Below, piece by piece: positions 7,495-14,978 of a stretch of DNA of 32,712 bases (its first letter is position 1; each line of letters begins with the position of its first letter). The DNA is taken from assembly GCA_035761805.1 (NCBI GenBank), contig DASTQL010000074.1:1-32712 (forward strand), in the 5' to 3' direction. Made by a program: the position numbers and the translations under genes. The DNA comes from DASTQL01 sp035761805. GTDB taxonomy: Bacteria; Actinomycetota; Actinomycetes; Jiangellales; Jiangellaceae. The notes below the pieces were generated by a model that saw only the letters and a list, made by a program, of their open reading frames with translations, did no database searches and was not told the origin of the DNA.

Positions 7495-7542
7495 CGGCGG
7501 CGGTGGGCGACCCGTCACGTCCTGGGCGTTCTGGCCGCGGGT

Positions 7543-7548
7543 TACCGT
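7543..7548 (+). promoter_or_regulatory. TACCGT -10 hexamer for thiolase gene
   Basis: TACCGT, 6-base spacer, GTG 7555. Leaderless arrangement; no Shine-Dalgarno sequence. Confidence 0.55.
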
Positions 7549-7554
7549 GCGTCC

Positions 7555-8742
7555 GTGGAGGTCTACGTGGCCGGGGTGGGGATGACCCGCTTCGAGAAGC
7601 CCGGGCGGCGGGACTGGGACTACCCCGACATGGCCAAGGAGGCGGCCACGGCCGCCCTCACCGACGCTGGCCTCAGGTACGACGACATCCAGCAGGCGGT
7701 CGTCGGCTACGTGTACGGGGACTCCACGGCCGGGCAGCGGGCGCTCTACCCGATCGGCATGACGGGCATCCCGGTCTACAACGTCAACAACAACTGCTCG
7801 ACCGGGTCGACGGCGCTCATGCTGGCCGTCCAGCTGGTCCGCGGTGGCTTGGCGGACGTGGTCCTGGCCGCCGGCTTCGAGAAGATGCATCGTGGATCCC
7901 TCACCTTGCAGTGGACCGACCGCACGTCACCGCTCGACCGTCACCTCACCGCCGTCGCCGAGCTGAGCGGTTGGACCGAGGGTGTCCCGCTGGCCCCGCA
8001 GGTCTTCGCCGCCGCCGGGAGGGAGCACGCCGAGCGGTACGGCACGACGGACGAGCAGTTCGCGCTCGTGGGCGTCAAGAACCACCGGCACTCCGAGCAC
8101 AACCCGTACGCGCAGTTCCGCGACGTCTACACGCTCGAGGAGGTCCTGGCATCGCCGCTGGTCCAGCGGCCGCTCACCCGGCTGCAGTGCTCGCCGACCT
8201 CCGAGGGTGCGGCCGCCGCGGTGATCGTGAGCGGACGTGTGGTCGCCCAGCGCGGGCTCGGGCGGCGCGCCGTGCAGGTGGCCGCCCAGGCGATGACGAC
8301 CGACCGGCCGGACACCTTCGACTCGGCGGTGCAGCTCGTCGGCTCGGGCCTCACCCGCAAGGCGGCCGAGCAGGTGTACGAGGAGGCCGGACTCGGACCT
8401 GACGACGTCGACGTCATCGAGCTGCACGACTGCTTCTCCACCAACGAGCTCATCACCTACGAGGCCCTGGGACTGTGCGAGCCCGGCGCCTCCGGCCGCC
8501 TGGTCGCCGACGGTGCCACGACGTACGGGGGGCGGTGGGTCGTCAACCCGTCCGGAGGGCTGATCAGCAAGGGTCACCCGCTGGGTGCGACGGGCCTCGC
8601 CCAGTGCGCCGAGCTCACCTGGCAGCTGCGCGGCGAGGCCGACGGGCGGCAGGTGGCCGGTGCCCGGACGGCCCTGCAGCACAACATCGGCCTGGGCGGC
8701 GCAGCCGTCGTCACGATCTACCGCGGGCCCACGACGAGCTGA
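7555..8742 (+). CDS. thiolase, SCP-x / lipid-transfer type
   Basis: This 395-residue protein is of the non-classical thiolase branch related to mammalian SCP-x. The active-site cysteine is C81 in NNNCSTGSTAL, the conserved HDCF motif is at 291-294, and GHPLGATG (H341) near the C-terminus is the second catalytic segment. The classical C-terminal CxG cysteine is replaced by HNIGLGG, as usual in this branch, where HDCF supplies the second cysteine. Members cleave or condense 3-oxoacyl-CoA, often for branched or sterol side chains, with partner DUF35 or hydratase proteins that are absent here. Its full length and HDCF argue for an active enzyme. The AhpD-like gene follows about 100 bases downstream. 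Confidence 0.9.
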   Translation: MEVYVAGVGMTRFEKPGRRDWDYPDMAKEAATAALTDAGLRYDDIQQAVVGYVYGDSTAGQRALYPIGMTGIPVYNVNNNCSTGSTALMLAVQLVRGGLADVVLAAGFEKMHRGSLTLQWTDRTSPLDRHLTAVAELSGWTEGVPLAPQVFAAAGREHAERYGTTDEQFALVGVKNHRHSEHNPYAQFRDVYTLEEVLASPLVQRPLTRLQCSPTSEGAAAAVIVSGRVVAQRGLGRRAVQVAAQAMTTDRPDTFDSAVQLVGSGLTRKAAEQVYEEAGLGPDDVDVIELHDCFSTNELITYEALGLCEPGASGRLVADGATTYGGRWVVNPSGGLISKGHPLGATGLAQCAELTWQLRGEADGRQVAGARTALQHNIGLGGAAVVTIYRGPTTS

Positions 8743-8840
8743 GCGTGGGCCCTCCGCCCGGAGCTCCGGGTCGGCCGGCCCTGCCGCGCAGGTACCGCAG
8801 GGGAGTGGGCTGGAGTCGAATCGGGACGAGGAGGTGTGTC

Positions 8841-9209
8841 ATGGGCTGGGCCGGCGAGACACTCGACCCCCTGAGGGCGCCGACACGGAGCCTGCGCATG
8901 GAGGTACCGGAGCAGTGGGGTGCGTTCGCGCAGACCCACCGGGCCACCTTCGCCGACGGCGAGCTGTCGCTGGTCGTCAAGGAGCTGATGGCCGTGGCGA
9001 TCGCCGTCGCGCAGCAGTGCGACGGGTGCATCGCCGCCCACGTCCGCGCCGCCGTCGCTGCCGGGGCGACGCGTGGGCAGGTGGCCGAGGCGCTCACGGT
9101 CGCGCTGTTCATGACCGGGGGACCCGGCTCGATCTACGCCCCCCGGGCCTGGGCGGCCTACGAGGAGTACGCGCCGGACGAGCCGGCGGTGACGCGCACC
9201 GCGTCATGA
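8841..9209 (+). CDS. AhpD-like carboxymuconolactone decarboxylase family protein
   Basis: This 122-residue protein has the AhpD core CDGCIAAH (C60, C63, H67), preceded by KELMAVAIAVAQQ. The CxxC pair with the trailing histidine is the alkylhydroperoxidase redox site, so a thiol peroxidase or disulfide reductase role is more likely than decarboxylation. The length is typical of single-domain family members that form trimers or hexamers. ATG 8841 follows GAGGAGG at 7 bases, so unlike its neighbours it uses a normal leader. The physiological substrate is unknown. Confidence 0.88.
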   Translation: MGWAGETLDPLRAPTRSLRMEVPEQWGAFAQTHRATFADGELSLVVKELMAVAIAVAQQCDGCIAAHVRAAVAAGATRGQVAEALTVALFMTGGPGSIYAPRAWAAYEEYAPDEPAVTRTAS

Positions 9210-9375
9210 TCCACCCGGGCTGGGGACCACGCGGCGTTGCCGCTGCTGGTGGTTCGGCGAAGTCCGTCGGGCCCGGCCGGGCCAGCCGGGATCATGAGGC
9301 GGTCGGCGATCGGCGCTGCTGGGTCGGTGAGCTGCTGCGCACCGGTGACCCCAGCGGCCGGGCCGCCCGACCTCG

Positions 9376-10350
9376 TCAGGCGGCCCAGTCCGCCAGGGTG
9401 CGCCGGCCCGGCTCGCGCAGGTCCGCGAGCGCGTGCTTCTCGAGCTGGCGAACCCGCTCGCGGGTGAGCCCCAGGACCTCGCCGACCTGGGCGAGGGTGC
9501 GCGGCTCGTGCCCGTCGAGGCCGAACCGCATCGTCATGATCCGGGCCTCGCGCTCGGGGAGCAGGTCGAGCAGCCCCCGGATCGCCGCCCGGAAGTTGTC
9601 GGCCTCGAGGTCGGCCGACACCTCGGTCTCGTCCGGGCGCTCCAGCAGGTCGCCGACCGTGGCACCGTCGGTCTCGTCGCCCACGGGCGCGTCCAGGCTG
9701 ACCGGCCGGCGGTCCCAGTCGCGGAGCTCGCCGACCCGTTCGGCGCTCAGACCGAGCTCGGTCGCGACCTCCTCGGCGGTGGCGTCGCGGCCCAGCTGGA
9801 CGCCCAGCCGTCGCTCCATGCGCCGCATCGCCGAGACGGACTCCGCGACGTGCGCCGGCAGCCGGACCGTGCGGGTCTGCTCCGGGAGTGCGCGCTGGAT
9901 CGCCTGGCGGATCCACCACGTGGCGTAGGTCGAGAACTTGAAGCCCTTGACGTAGTCGAACTTCTCCACTGCGCGGATCAGGCCGAGGTTGCCCTCCTGG
10001 ACGACGTCCAGGAGCGGCAGGTCACGCGAGAACTTGCGCGCCACGGCGACCACGAGGCGCAGGTTGGCCTGCACCATCCGGTCCTTGGCGTCGCGGCCCA
10101 TCTCGACCAGCCGCTCGAGCTCGGAACGGTCCCGGCCGTCCAGCGAGGCCCCCTCCTCGTCGGCACGCCGCTGCAGCTCCTCGGCATAGAGGCCCGCCTC
10201 GATCCGCTGGGCGAGCTCGACCTCGTCCTCGGCGGTGAGCAGGGCGACCTGCCCGATCGCGTCGAGGTACTGACGCACGGGGTCGTCGACGTGCTGGTCG
10301 GCGCGCGCCGCTCGCTGGGCGGCGCGATCGGTGGTGGGCATGTCGGTCAC
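9376..10350 (-). CDS. RNA polymerase sigma-70 family factor, group 1/2-like
   Basis: This 324-residue protein has region 1.2 (DPVRQYLDAIGQVALLTAEDE), region 2 (NLRLVVAVARKF, DLIQEGN-like DVVQEGNLGLIRAVEKFDY, FSTYATWWIRQAI), region 3 (RLPAHVAE) and region 4 with the HTH TLAQVGEVLGLTRERVRQLE. The long acidic region 1.1 of a housekeeping SigA is missing, so it fits group 2 (HrdA/C/D or mycobacterial SigB type), used in stationary phase and stress. Its 2.4 region is close to the primary type, so it should read similar -10 elements. Start GTG 10350 follows CAGGGG; ATG 10341 is an alternative. It is divergent from the AI-2E permease gene. Confidence 0.92.
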   Translation of the reverse strand: MTDMPTTDRAAQRAARADQHVDDPVRQYLDAIGQVALLTAEDEVELAQRIEAGLYAEELQRRADEEGASLDGRDRSELERLVEMGRDAKDRMVQANLRLVVAVARKFSRDLPLLDVVQEGNLGLIRAVEKFDYVKGFKFSTYATWWIRQAIQRALPEQTRTVRLPAHVAESVSAMRRMERRLGVQLGRDATAEEVATELGLSAERVGELRDWDRRPVSLDAPVGDETDGATVGDLLERPDETEVSADLEADNFRAAIRGLLDLLPEREARIMTMRFGLDGHEPRTLAQVGEVLGLTRERVRQLEKHALADLREPGRRTLADWAA

Positions 10351-10483
10351 CCCCTGGGGCGGGCTGTCGGGACGGGTTGAGGCTGCGCCCGAAGGGGCAC
10401 GACGGGGTCAACGTCCGGGTCCGTGGAGAGATTCCCGGCCAGTCCCTCCCCACACCTGGCTGTCGTGGCCGACACTGTGCGTC

Positions 10484-11746
10484 GTGCCCAACCCCGCACG
10501 CGAGTCCACGACGCCGGCCGAGCCCACCGCGGGCCCCGTCGGGACCGAGCCCGTCGGGACCGAGCCCGTCGGGACCGAGCCCACACGGCCCGAGCCGACC
10601 CCCGTTCCGGAGGCTGCGTCGTCGGCCGCCGACTGGTCCCTCCCTCGCGGCGTCATCGTGTTGCTGGGGATCGCCGGCGCCGTGGTGGCCGTGGCGGGCC
10701 TGCGCTCGCTCTCCCACCTGATCGGTCCGATCTTCCTGGCCTTGATGCTCACGGTCGCCGTCTACCCCCTGCAGGGTCTCGTGGTACGCAAGGGGGGGCC
10801 GCGGTGGCTGGGCATGGTCGCGGCGCTGCTGACCGTCTACTTCATCCTGATCGGGCTGGTCGCGTCCCTGGCCGTGTCCGTGGCCCGGCTCGCGACGATC
10901 CTCCCCACGTACGGCCCGGAGTTCAACGCGCTGGTGGGCGGGGCGGAGGAGACGCTGGCCGGCCTCGGCGTCGGGCAGGAGGAGGTCAACGCGGCCCTCG
11001 ACCAGATCGACTACGGCAACGTGGTGGGTGCGCTCGAGTCCGTGGTGGCCGGGCTGCTCGGGGTGTTCTCGAACGTCTTCCTGATCCTGGCCGTGCTGCT
11101 CTTCATGGGCCTGGACGGGGCCGGCTTCCCCGAGCGGCTCAAGGCCGCCGGCAAGCTCCGCCCCGACATCGTCGCGGCGCTCTCGTCCTTTAGCCGCGGC
11201 ACCCGTCGCTACCTGGTCGTCTCGACCGTCTTCGGCCTCATCGTCGCCGTCTTCGACGGCGTCGCGCTGTGGTGGCTGGGCATCCCGTTGCCTCTGCTCT
11301 GGGCCCTGCTGTCCTTCATCACCAACTACATCCCCAACGTCGGGTTCATCATCGGCGTGATCCCACCCGCGCTGCTGGGACTGCTCCAGGGCGGCTGGCA
11401 GCTCGCCCTCTCGGTCGTGGTCGTCTACAGCGTGATCAACTTCGTCATCCAGTCGATCATCCAGCCGAAGTTCGTCGGCGACTCGGTCGGCCTCTCGACG
11501 ACGCTGACCTTCGTGTCACTGCTCTTCTGGGCTTGGGTCATCGGGGCCCTGGGTGCGCTGCTGGCGATCCCCTTGACGCTGCTCACCAAGGCGCTGCTCA
11601 TCGACATCGACCCCAGCACGCGCTGGGTGAACCTCCTGCTGGGCTCCGGTCCCACCCTGGCCGGTCCCGAGGGTTCGGAACCCACACCCGAGCTGCTCCC
11701 GGACCCCCAGGGACAGCCGGGCTCACGACCCCCAGGCGGGTCGTAG
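10484..11746 (+). CDS. AI-2E family (PerM/TqsA) transporter
   Basis: This 420-residue permease has an unstructured Pro/Thr/Glu-rich N-terminus (about 1-50) and then eight or so membrane spans typical of the family: two after WSLPRGVIVLLG, one near MLTVAVYPL, VAALLTVYFILIG, and a C-terminal block from about residue 200. The conserved SFITNYIPNVGFIIGVIPPALLG and FVIQSIIQPKFVGDSVGLS segments identify it. Family members export AI-2 or other small solutes or exchange Na+/H+; the substrate is unknown here. GTG 10484 lies 5 bases after CACTGT, which would leave almost no leader. A VGTEP triplet repeat sits in the N-terminal tail. Confidence 0.9.
   Translation: MPNPARESTTPAEPTAGPVGTEPVGTEPVGTEPTRPEPTPVPEAASSAADWSLPRGVIVLLGIAGAVVAVAGLRSLSHLIGPIFLALMLTVAVYPLQGLVVRKGGPRWLGMVAALLTVYFILIGLVASLAVSVARLATILPTYGPEFNALVGGAEETLAGLGVGQEEVNAALDQIDYGNVVGALESVVAGLLGVFSNVFLILAVLLFMGLDGAGFPERLKAAGKLRPDIVAALSSFSRGTRRYLVVSTVFGLIVAVFDGVALWWLGIPLPLLWALLSFITNYIPNVGFIIGVIPPALLGLLQGGWQLALSVVVVYSVINFVIQSIIQPKFVGDSVGLSTTLTFVSLLFWAWVIGALGALLAIPLTLLTKALLIDIDPSTRWVNLLLGSGPTLAGPEGSEPTPELLPDPQGQPGSRPPGGS
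10538..10582 (+). repeat. three perfect 15-bp tandem repeats inside the AI-2E gene
   Basis: The unit GTCGGGACCGAGCCC occurs three times in a row and encodes VGTEP each time. The repeats keep the frame and lie in the disordered N-terminal tail, so copy number could vary without harming the permease. Confidence 0.9.
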
Positions 11747-12994
11747 CGGCATCCCCGACTCCCCCGACCGCGGGGTGCGGACGGCCAGGACCTGGTGCAG
11801 CTCGATACCGCGGCGGTCGAAGCCGGCCCGGGAGCCCGCCATGTAGAGCCGCCAGACCCGGGTGGTGGCCAGGCCTGCCTCGGCCACCGCGTCCTGCCAG
11901 TTCCGCTCGAGGTTGGCGCTCCAGTCGCGCAACGTCATGGCGTAGTGCTCCCGCAGGTTCTCCTCGTGCCGGACCTCCAGGCCGTGGTCCTGCAGCGCCG
12001 AGACGATCCGGCCGACCCCGAGCAGCTCGCCGTCGGGGAAGACGTAGCGGGTGATGAAGGCGCCGGCCCGTGCCCGGGCCCGGGTCGTCGGTCGGGTGAT
12101 GCAGTGGTTGAGCAGCCTGCCCCCGGGCCGCAGTCGGTCGCGCAGGTGCGACACGTACCGGGGAAGCTGGTGCAGCCCCACGTGCTCGGTCAGGCCGATG
12201 GACGACACGGCGTCGAAGCCCGTCTCGTACACGTCGCGGTAGTCGCCGTGGCGGATCTCCACCAGCCCGCCCAGCCCCGCCTCGGCCACGGCGCGACGGG
12301 CCCAGTCGGCCTGCGCCCGCGACAGCGTGACGCCGAGCGCCCGAACGCCGTACTCCCGGGCGGCATGCATCGCCATCCCGCCCCAGCCGCAGCCGACGTC
12401 GAGCAGCGACATCCCCTCCCGCAGGCCGAGCTTGCGCGCCACCAGGTCGAACTTCGTCGCCTGGGCCTCGTCGAGCGAGGCGTCGGGCCGGGGGTAGACG
12501 GCGCAGGTGTAGGCCATGCTCGGGCCCAGCACCATCTCGTAGAAGCGGTTGGAGACGTCGTAGTGGTGGCTGATGGCCTGCGCGTCGCGCCACCTCGAGT
12601 GGCGCAAGCCGCTCACCCGCCGCTCCTGCGCGGGCAGCGGGGGCCGCCGGAGAATGCCCAGACCCAGCCCCCGCACGACCTCCCCGAGGTCGCGCAGACG
12701 GATCTGGTCGATCCGGTCCATCAGCGCCGTGAGCACCGCATGCAGGTCGCCCCGGACCTCCAGGGTCCCCGTGACGTACGCGCGGGCCATGCCCAGCGAC
12801 CCGGGCGCGGTGGCCACGTACGACAGCGCGTCGGGGCTGCGCACCTGCACGACCGGGCCGTCCTCGGGACCGGTCGCCGAGCCGTCGTAGGCCTCGAACC
12901 GAACCGGTGGGGCGCCCGAGAAGATCCGCTCGACCGCCTCGGCCACGGTCATGTCCTGTCGCACGGTCGGTTGCAGCCGGAGTGTCGTCGCCAC
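11723..12994 (-). CDS. tmsB: SAM-dependent fatty-acyl methyltransferase for 10-methyl fatty acids (Cfa family)
   Basis: This 423-residue enzyme is of the cyclopropane-fatty-acid synthase fold. A lipid-binding N-terminal domain (about 1-130) precedes HHYDVSNRFYEMVLG (143-157) and the SAM-binding LLDVGCGWGGMAMHAA (197-212); ITLTEH-like SIGLTEHVG and HCITRP follow. It methylates the double bond of phospholipid oleoyl chains. The gene lies directly after an FAD oxidoreductase gene, the same pairing as tmsA-tmsB (also called bfaA-bfaB), which makes tuberculostearic acid: this enzyme forms the 10-methylene intermediate and the flavoenzyme reduces it. Start GTG 12994 has GAGGAGG 9 bases upstream, merging with the TGA of the upstream gene. 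Without that neighbour it would be called Cfa. Confidence 0.88.
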   Translation of the reverse strand: MATTLRLQPTVRQDMTVAEAVERIFSGAPPVRFEAYDGSATGPEDGPVVQVRSPDALSYVATAPGSLGMARAYVTGTLEVRGDLHAVLTALMDRIDQIRLRDLGEVVRGLGLGILRRPPLPAQERRVSGLRHSRWRDAQAISHHYDVSNRFYEMVLGPSMAYTCAVYPRPDASLDEAQATKFDLVARKLGLREGMSLLDVGCGWGGMAMHAAREYGVRALGVTLSRAQADWARRAVAEAGLGGLVEIRHGDYRDVYETGFDAVSSIGLTEHVGLHQLPRYVSHLRDRLRPGGRLLNHCITRPTTRARARAGAFITRYVFPDGELLGVGRIVSALQDHGLEVRHEENLREHYAMTLRDWSANLERNWQDAVAEAGLATTRVWRLYMAGSRAGFDRRGIELHQVLAVRTPRSGESGMPLRPAWGS

Positions 12995-13008
12995 CGGTGT
13001 TCGCCTCC

Positions 13009-14400
13009 TCAGGCCCGTCTCACGCACTTGTCGTACAGGTCCAACAGCCGCCCCTGCGGGTCGTACCTCGCCTTGAGGCGGGCGTAGGACCCACCCCCGT
13101 ACAGCGCCCGGAACTCCGCCTCGTCGTAGAAGGCGGTGGAGTAGAGGGACTTGCGTCCGTGCAGCCGAGCGACCTCGCGCTCGACCCGCCTGTTGTGGAA
13201 GCCGTCTCCCTGACCGGGGGGCAAGGCCACCGTCCCCCAGAAGCCGAGGTTGACGTAGAGCTGCTCGGGGTCGAAGGCGTACAGCGGCCAGGTCAGCGCT
13301 GGGTCGCGCTGGCGCAGCGGGCAGGCCCACACCGGGCGCATGCCGACCTCGGCGTCGAACCAGCGAAGGAACTCCGCGGTGCGCTCCACCGGGACCTCGA
13401 TGTCCTGGACCACCTTCTCCCGCGCCGGGCGGCCACGGAGCCGGTCGACCCGGTCCGAGAGACCTGTCCGCTCGTCCAGCCGCACCAGCCGCCAGTAGGT
13501 GTCCGACCGCAGGAGTCGCCGGGGCCAGAGCCGTCGGACCAGCGGGTGCTGGGCGCCGAAGGCCCGCGAGCACCAGAACCAGTCGGTGTCCCACCGCCAC
13601 AGGTAGTCCAGCGTGGTGAGCACGTCGGTCCGCCGCTCCCGGATCGAGCGGTAGTAGACCCGCCGGCCGGTGTAGTCCGACGGCGCGTGGGCCGCCGTCG
13701 CCGCCCACGTGCCCAGCGTCAGGTAGGCCTCCCGGGGTGAGAAGACGGTGCCGTCCACGAAGTCGACGCCGGCGCCGTCGTACGCGCGGTGGTCGCACGC
13801 CTCGGCCATCGCCCGCGCGAAGGCGTCGAGGTCCGCGAAGGGCACATGCCGGAGGCCGACGTACGGCTGCACCGGGCGGAGCTCGATACGCAGTCGCAGG
13901 GCGTAGCCGAGCGTCCCGTACGAGTTGGGGAAGCCCAGGAAGAGGTCGCGGTGCTCGCCCTCGGGGTGGGCGGTGACGAGTCGGCCGTCGCCGGTGAGGA
14001 CGTCCATCTCCAGCACGGTCTCGTGGGGCAGGCCCTCTCGGAAGCTCGACGACTCGATCCCCAGGCCGGTCACCGCGCCCCCGAGCGTGATGGTGCGCAG
14101 CTGGGGGACCACGGCCGGCATCAGCCCGTACGGGAGGGTGGCGTCCACCAGCTCCTCGTAGGTCGTCATCCCCAGCACGTCGGCCGTGCGGGTCTCGCGG
14201 TCGACCGCCAGCACGCCGGAGAGGCCGTCGACGTCGAGGACCGCGCCGGAGGCCGGCCCGCGGGGACGGAAGAGGTTGGAGGTGCGCTTGCCCAGCCGCA
14301 CCGGCGTGCCCGGAGGCACGTCGGCCAGGGCTGCCCGCAGGCGCCCGGCCGCGGCGGCGTAGGCCGCGTAGGTCCCCGGCCCCGAGTCCACCGTCACCAT
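13009..14400 (-). CDS. tmsA: FAD-binding oxidoreductase for 10-methyl fatty acids (DHCR24-like)
   Basis: This 463-residue flavoprotein has a FAD_binding_4 domain (about 30-180): LDVDGLSGVLAVDRETRTADV, then PQLRTITLGGAVTGLGIESSS, the nucleotide-binding loop typical of DHCR24-type reductases. The C-terminal half carries conserved W-rich stretches (LWRWDTDWFWCSRAFG). In characterised systems the homologue reduces the 10-methylene fatty acyl chain to 10-methyl using NAD(P)H. It is followed at 14 bases by the methyltransferase gene, the tms/bfa order, so the two form an operon. ATG 14400 lies 6 bases after TAAGGT (14407-14412), a leaderless promoter. A general FAD-linked oxidase is the alternative without that neighbour. 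Confidence 0.87.
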   Translation of the reverse strand: MVTVDSGPGTYAAYAAAAGRLRAALADVPPGTPVRLGKRTSNLFRPRGPASGAVLDVDGLSGVLAVDRETRTADVLGMTTYEELVDATLPYGLMPAVVPQLRTITLGGAVTGLGIESSSFREGLPHETVLEMDVLTGDGRLVTAHPEGEHRDLFLGFPNSYGTLGYALRLRIELRPVQPYVGLRHVPFADLDAFARAMAEACDHRAYDGAGVDFVDGTVFSPREAYLTLGTWAATAAHAPSDYTGRRVYYRSIRERRTDVLTTLDYLWRWDTDWFWCSRAFGAQHPLVRRLWPRRLLRSDTYWRLVRLDERTGLSDRVDRLRGRPAREKVVQDIEVPVERTAEFLRWFDAEVGMRPVWACPLRQRDPALTWPLYAFDPEQLYVNLGFWGTVALPPGQGDGFHNRRVEREVARLHGRKSLYSTAFYDEAEFRALYGGGSYARLKARYDPQGRLLDLYDKCVRRA

Positions 14401-14406
14401 GCCCGC

Positions 14407-14412
14407 ACCTTA
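14407..14412 (-). promoter_or_regulatory. TAAGGT -10 hexamer for tmsA-tmsB
   Basis: TAAGGT, 6-base spacer, ATG 14400 on the minus strand; leaderless arrangement for the 10-methyl fatty acid operon. Confidence 0.55.
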
Positions 14413-14457
14413 GGGACCGGTACGGCGGGCTTCAAAGGGGGTCCGCCCGGGCCGGCC

Positions 14458-14823
14458 TCAGCGGCGCGGGACGACGGGCTGGGGGGTACGGCGGTGTCGC
14501 CCGCCGCTGCTCGAGGTGGAGGTGCCGTTGGTCGACGGCTCGCGGAAAGCGCGCGCCGGGCGCAGCACCTCGTCGGCCAGCCCCTGGAGCGAGGTGAGGG
14601 TGTCCTCGGCCGAGTCGATCCACTGCACCGTGGTGCCGTCGCCGTGCCCGTGCACGGTGAGCAGGTCGTCGAGTGAGGCCCACGAGATCGTCGAGGGGTG
14701 CCGGGAGCGCCACCGGAGCACCACGTGCCCGTCGCCGAACTGCACGCCGTAGGCGACCACGCCGATCCCGGACACGCCGGTGTAGTCGACGTGGCGGACC
14801 AGCGCGAACCGGCGGGGTAACAA
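14458..14823 (-). CDS. conserved hypothetical protein with a serine/arginine-rich tail
   Basis: This 121-residue protein has a folded first part of about 65 residues (VVAYGVQFGDGHVVLRWRS, WASLDDLLTVHGHGDGTTVQWID, strand-rich) followed by a helix and a disordered Ser/Thr/Arg/Pro tail. The unusual TTG start at 14823 is supported by GAGGTGATC, an extended match to the anti-Shine-Dalgarno sequence, ending 4 bases before it. No membrane span or known domain is recognised. It is read in the same direction as tmsA, which follows after 57 bases with its own promoter. Confidence 0.65.
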   Translation of the reverse strand: MLPRRFALVRHVDYTGVSGIGVVAYGVQFGDGHVVLRWRSRHPSTISWASLDDLLTVHGHGDGTTVQWIDSAEDTLTSLQGLADEVLRPARAFREPSTNGTSTSSSGGRHRRTPQPVVPRR

Positions 14824-14965
14824 CCCCGATCACCTCACCGCGGCGTAGTGCGTGTAGAGCTGGCCCCCGTGAGTCCGGCCACGTCGCCCGACCGCCGCCC
14901 ATCTTGACCGAGTGGGACACCTCGTGTCACTACCCGCGTGCCGGCCGTGTCGCCGTGTCGCGGAC

Positions 14966-14971
14966 TACCGT
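14966..14971 (+). promoter_or_regulatory. TACCGT -10 hexamer for aldehyde dehydrogenase
   Basis: TACCGT, 7-base spacer, GTG 14979. It defines a start well inside the longer open frame that begins at 14673. Confidence 0.6.
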
Positions 14972-14978
14972 CGGCCGG

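Noticed and set aside
9270..9283. GGCCCGGCCGGGCC palindrome between the AhpD-like gene and the sigma-factor gene
   Set aside because: Perfect palindrome but with no loop and no T-tract, and such strings are expected by chance at this GC; not called a terminator.
14673..14978. Longer open frame upstream of the aldehyde dehydrogenase
   Set aside because: It overlaps the opposite-strand gene at 14458-14823, and a leaderless TACCGT-GTG start at 14979 fits the family length.
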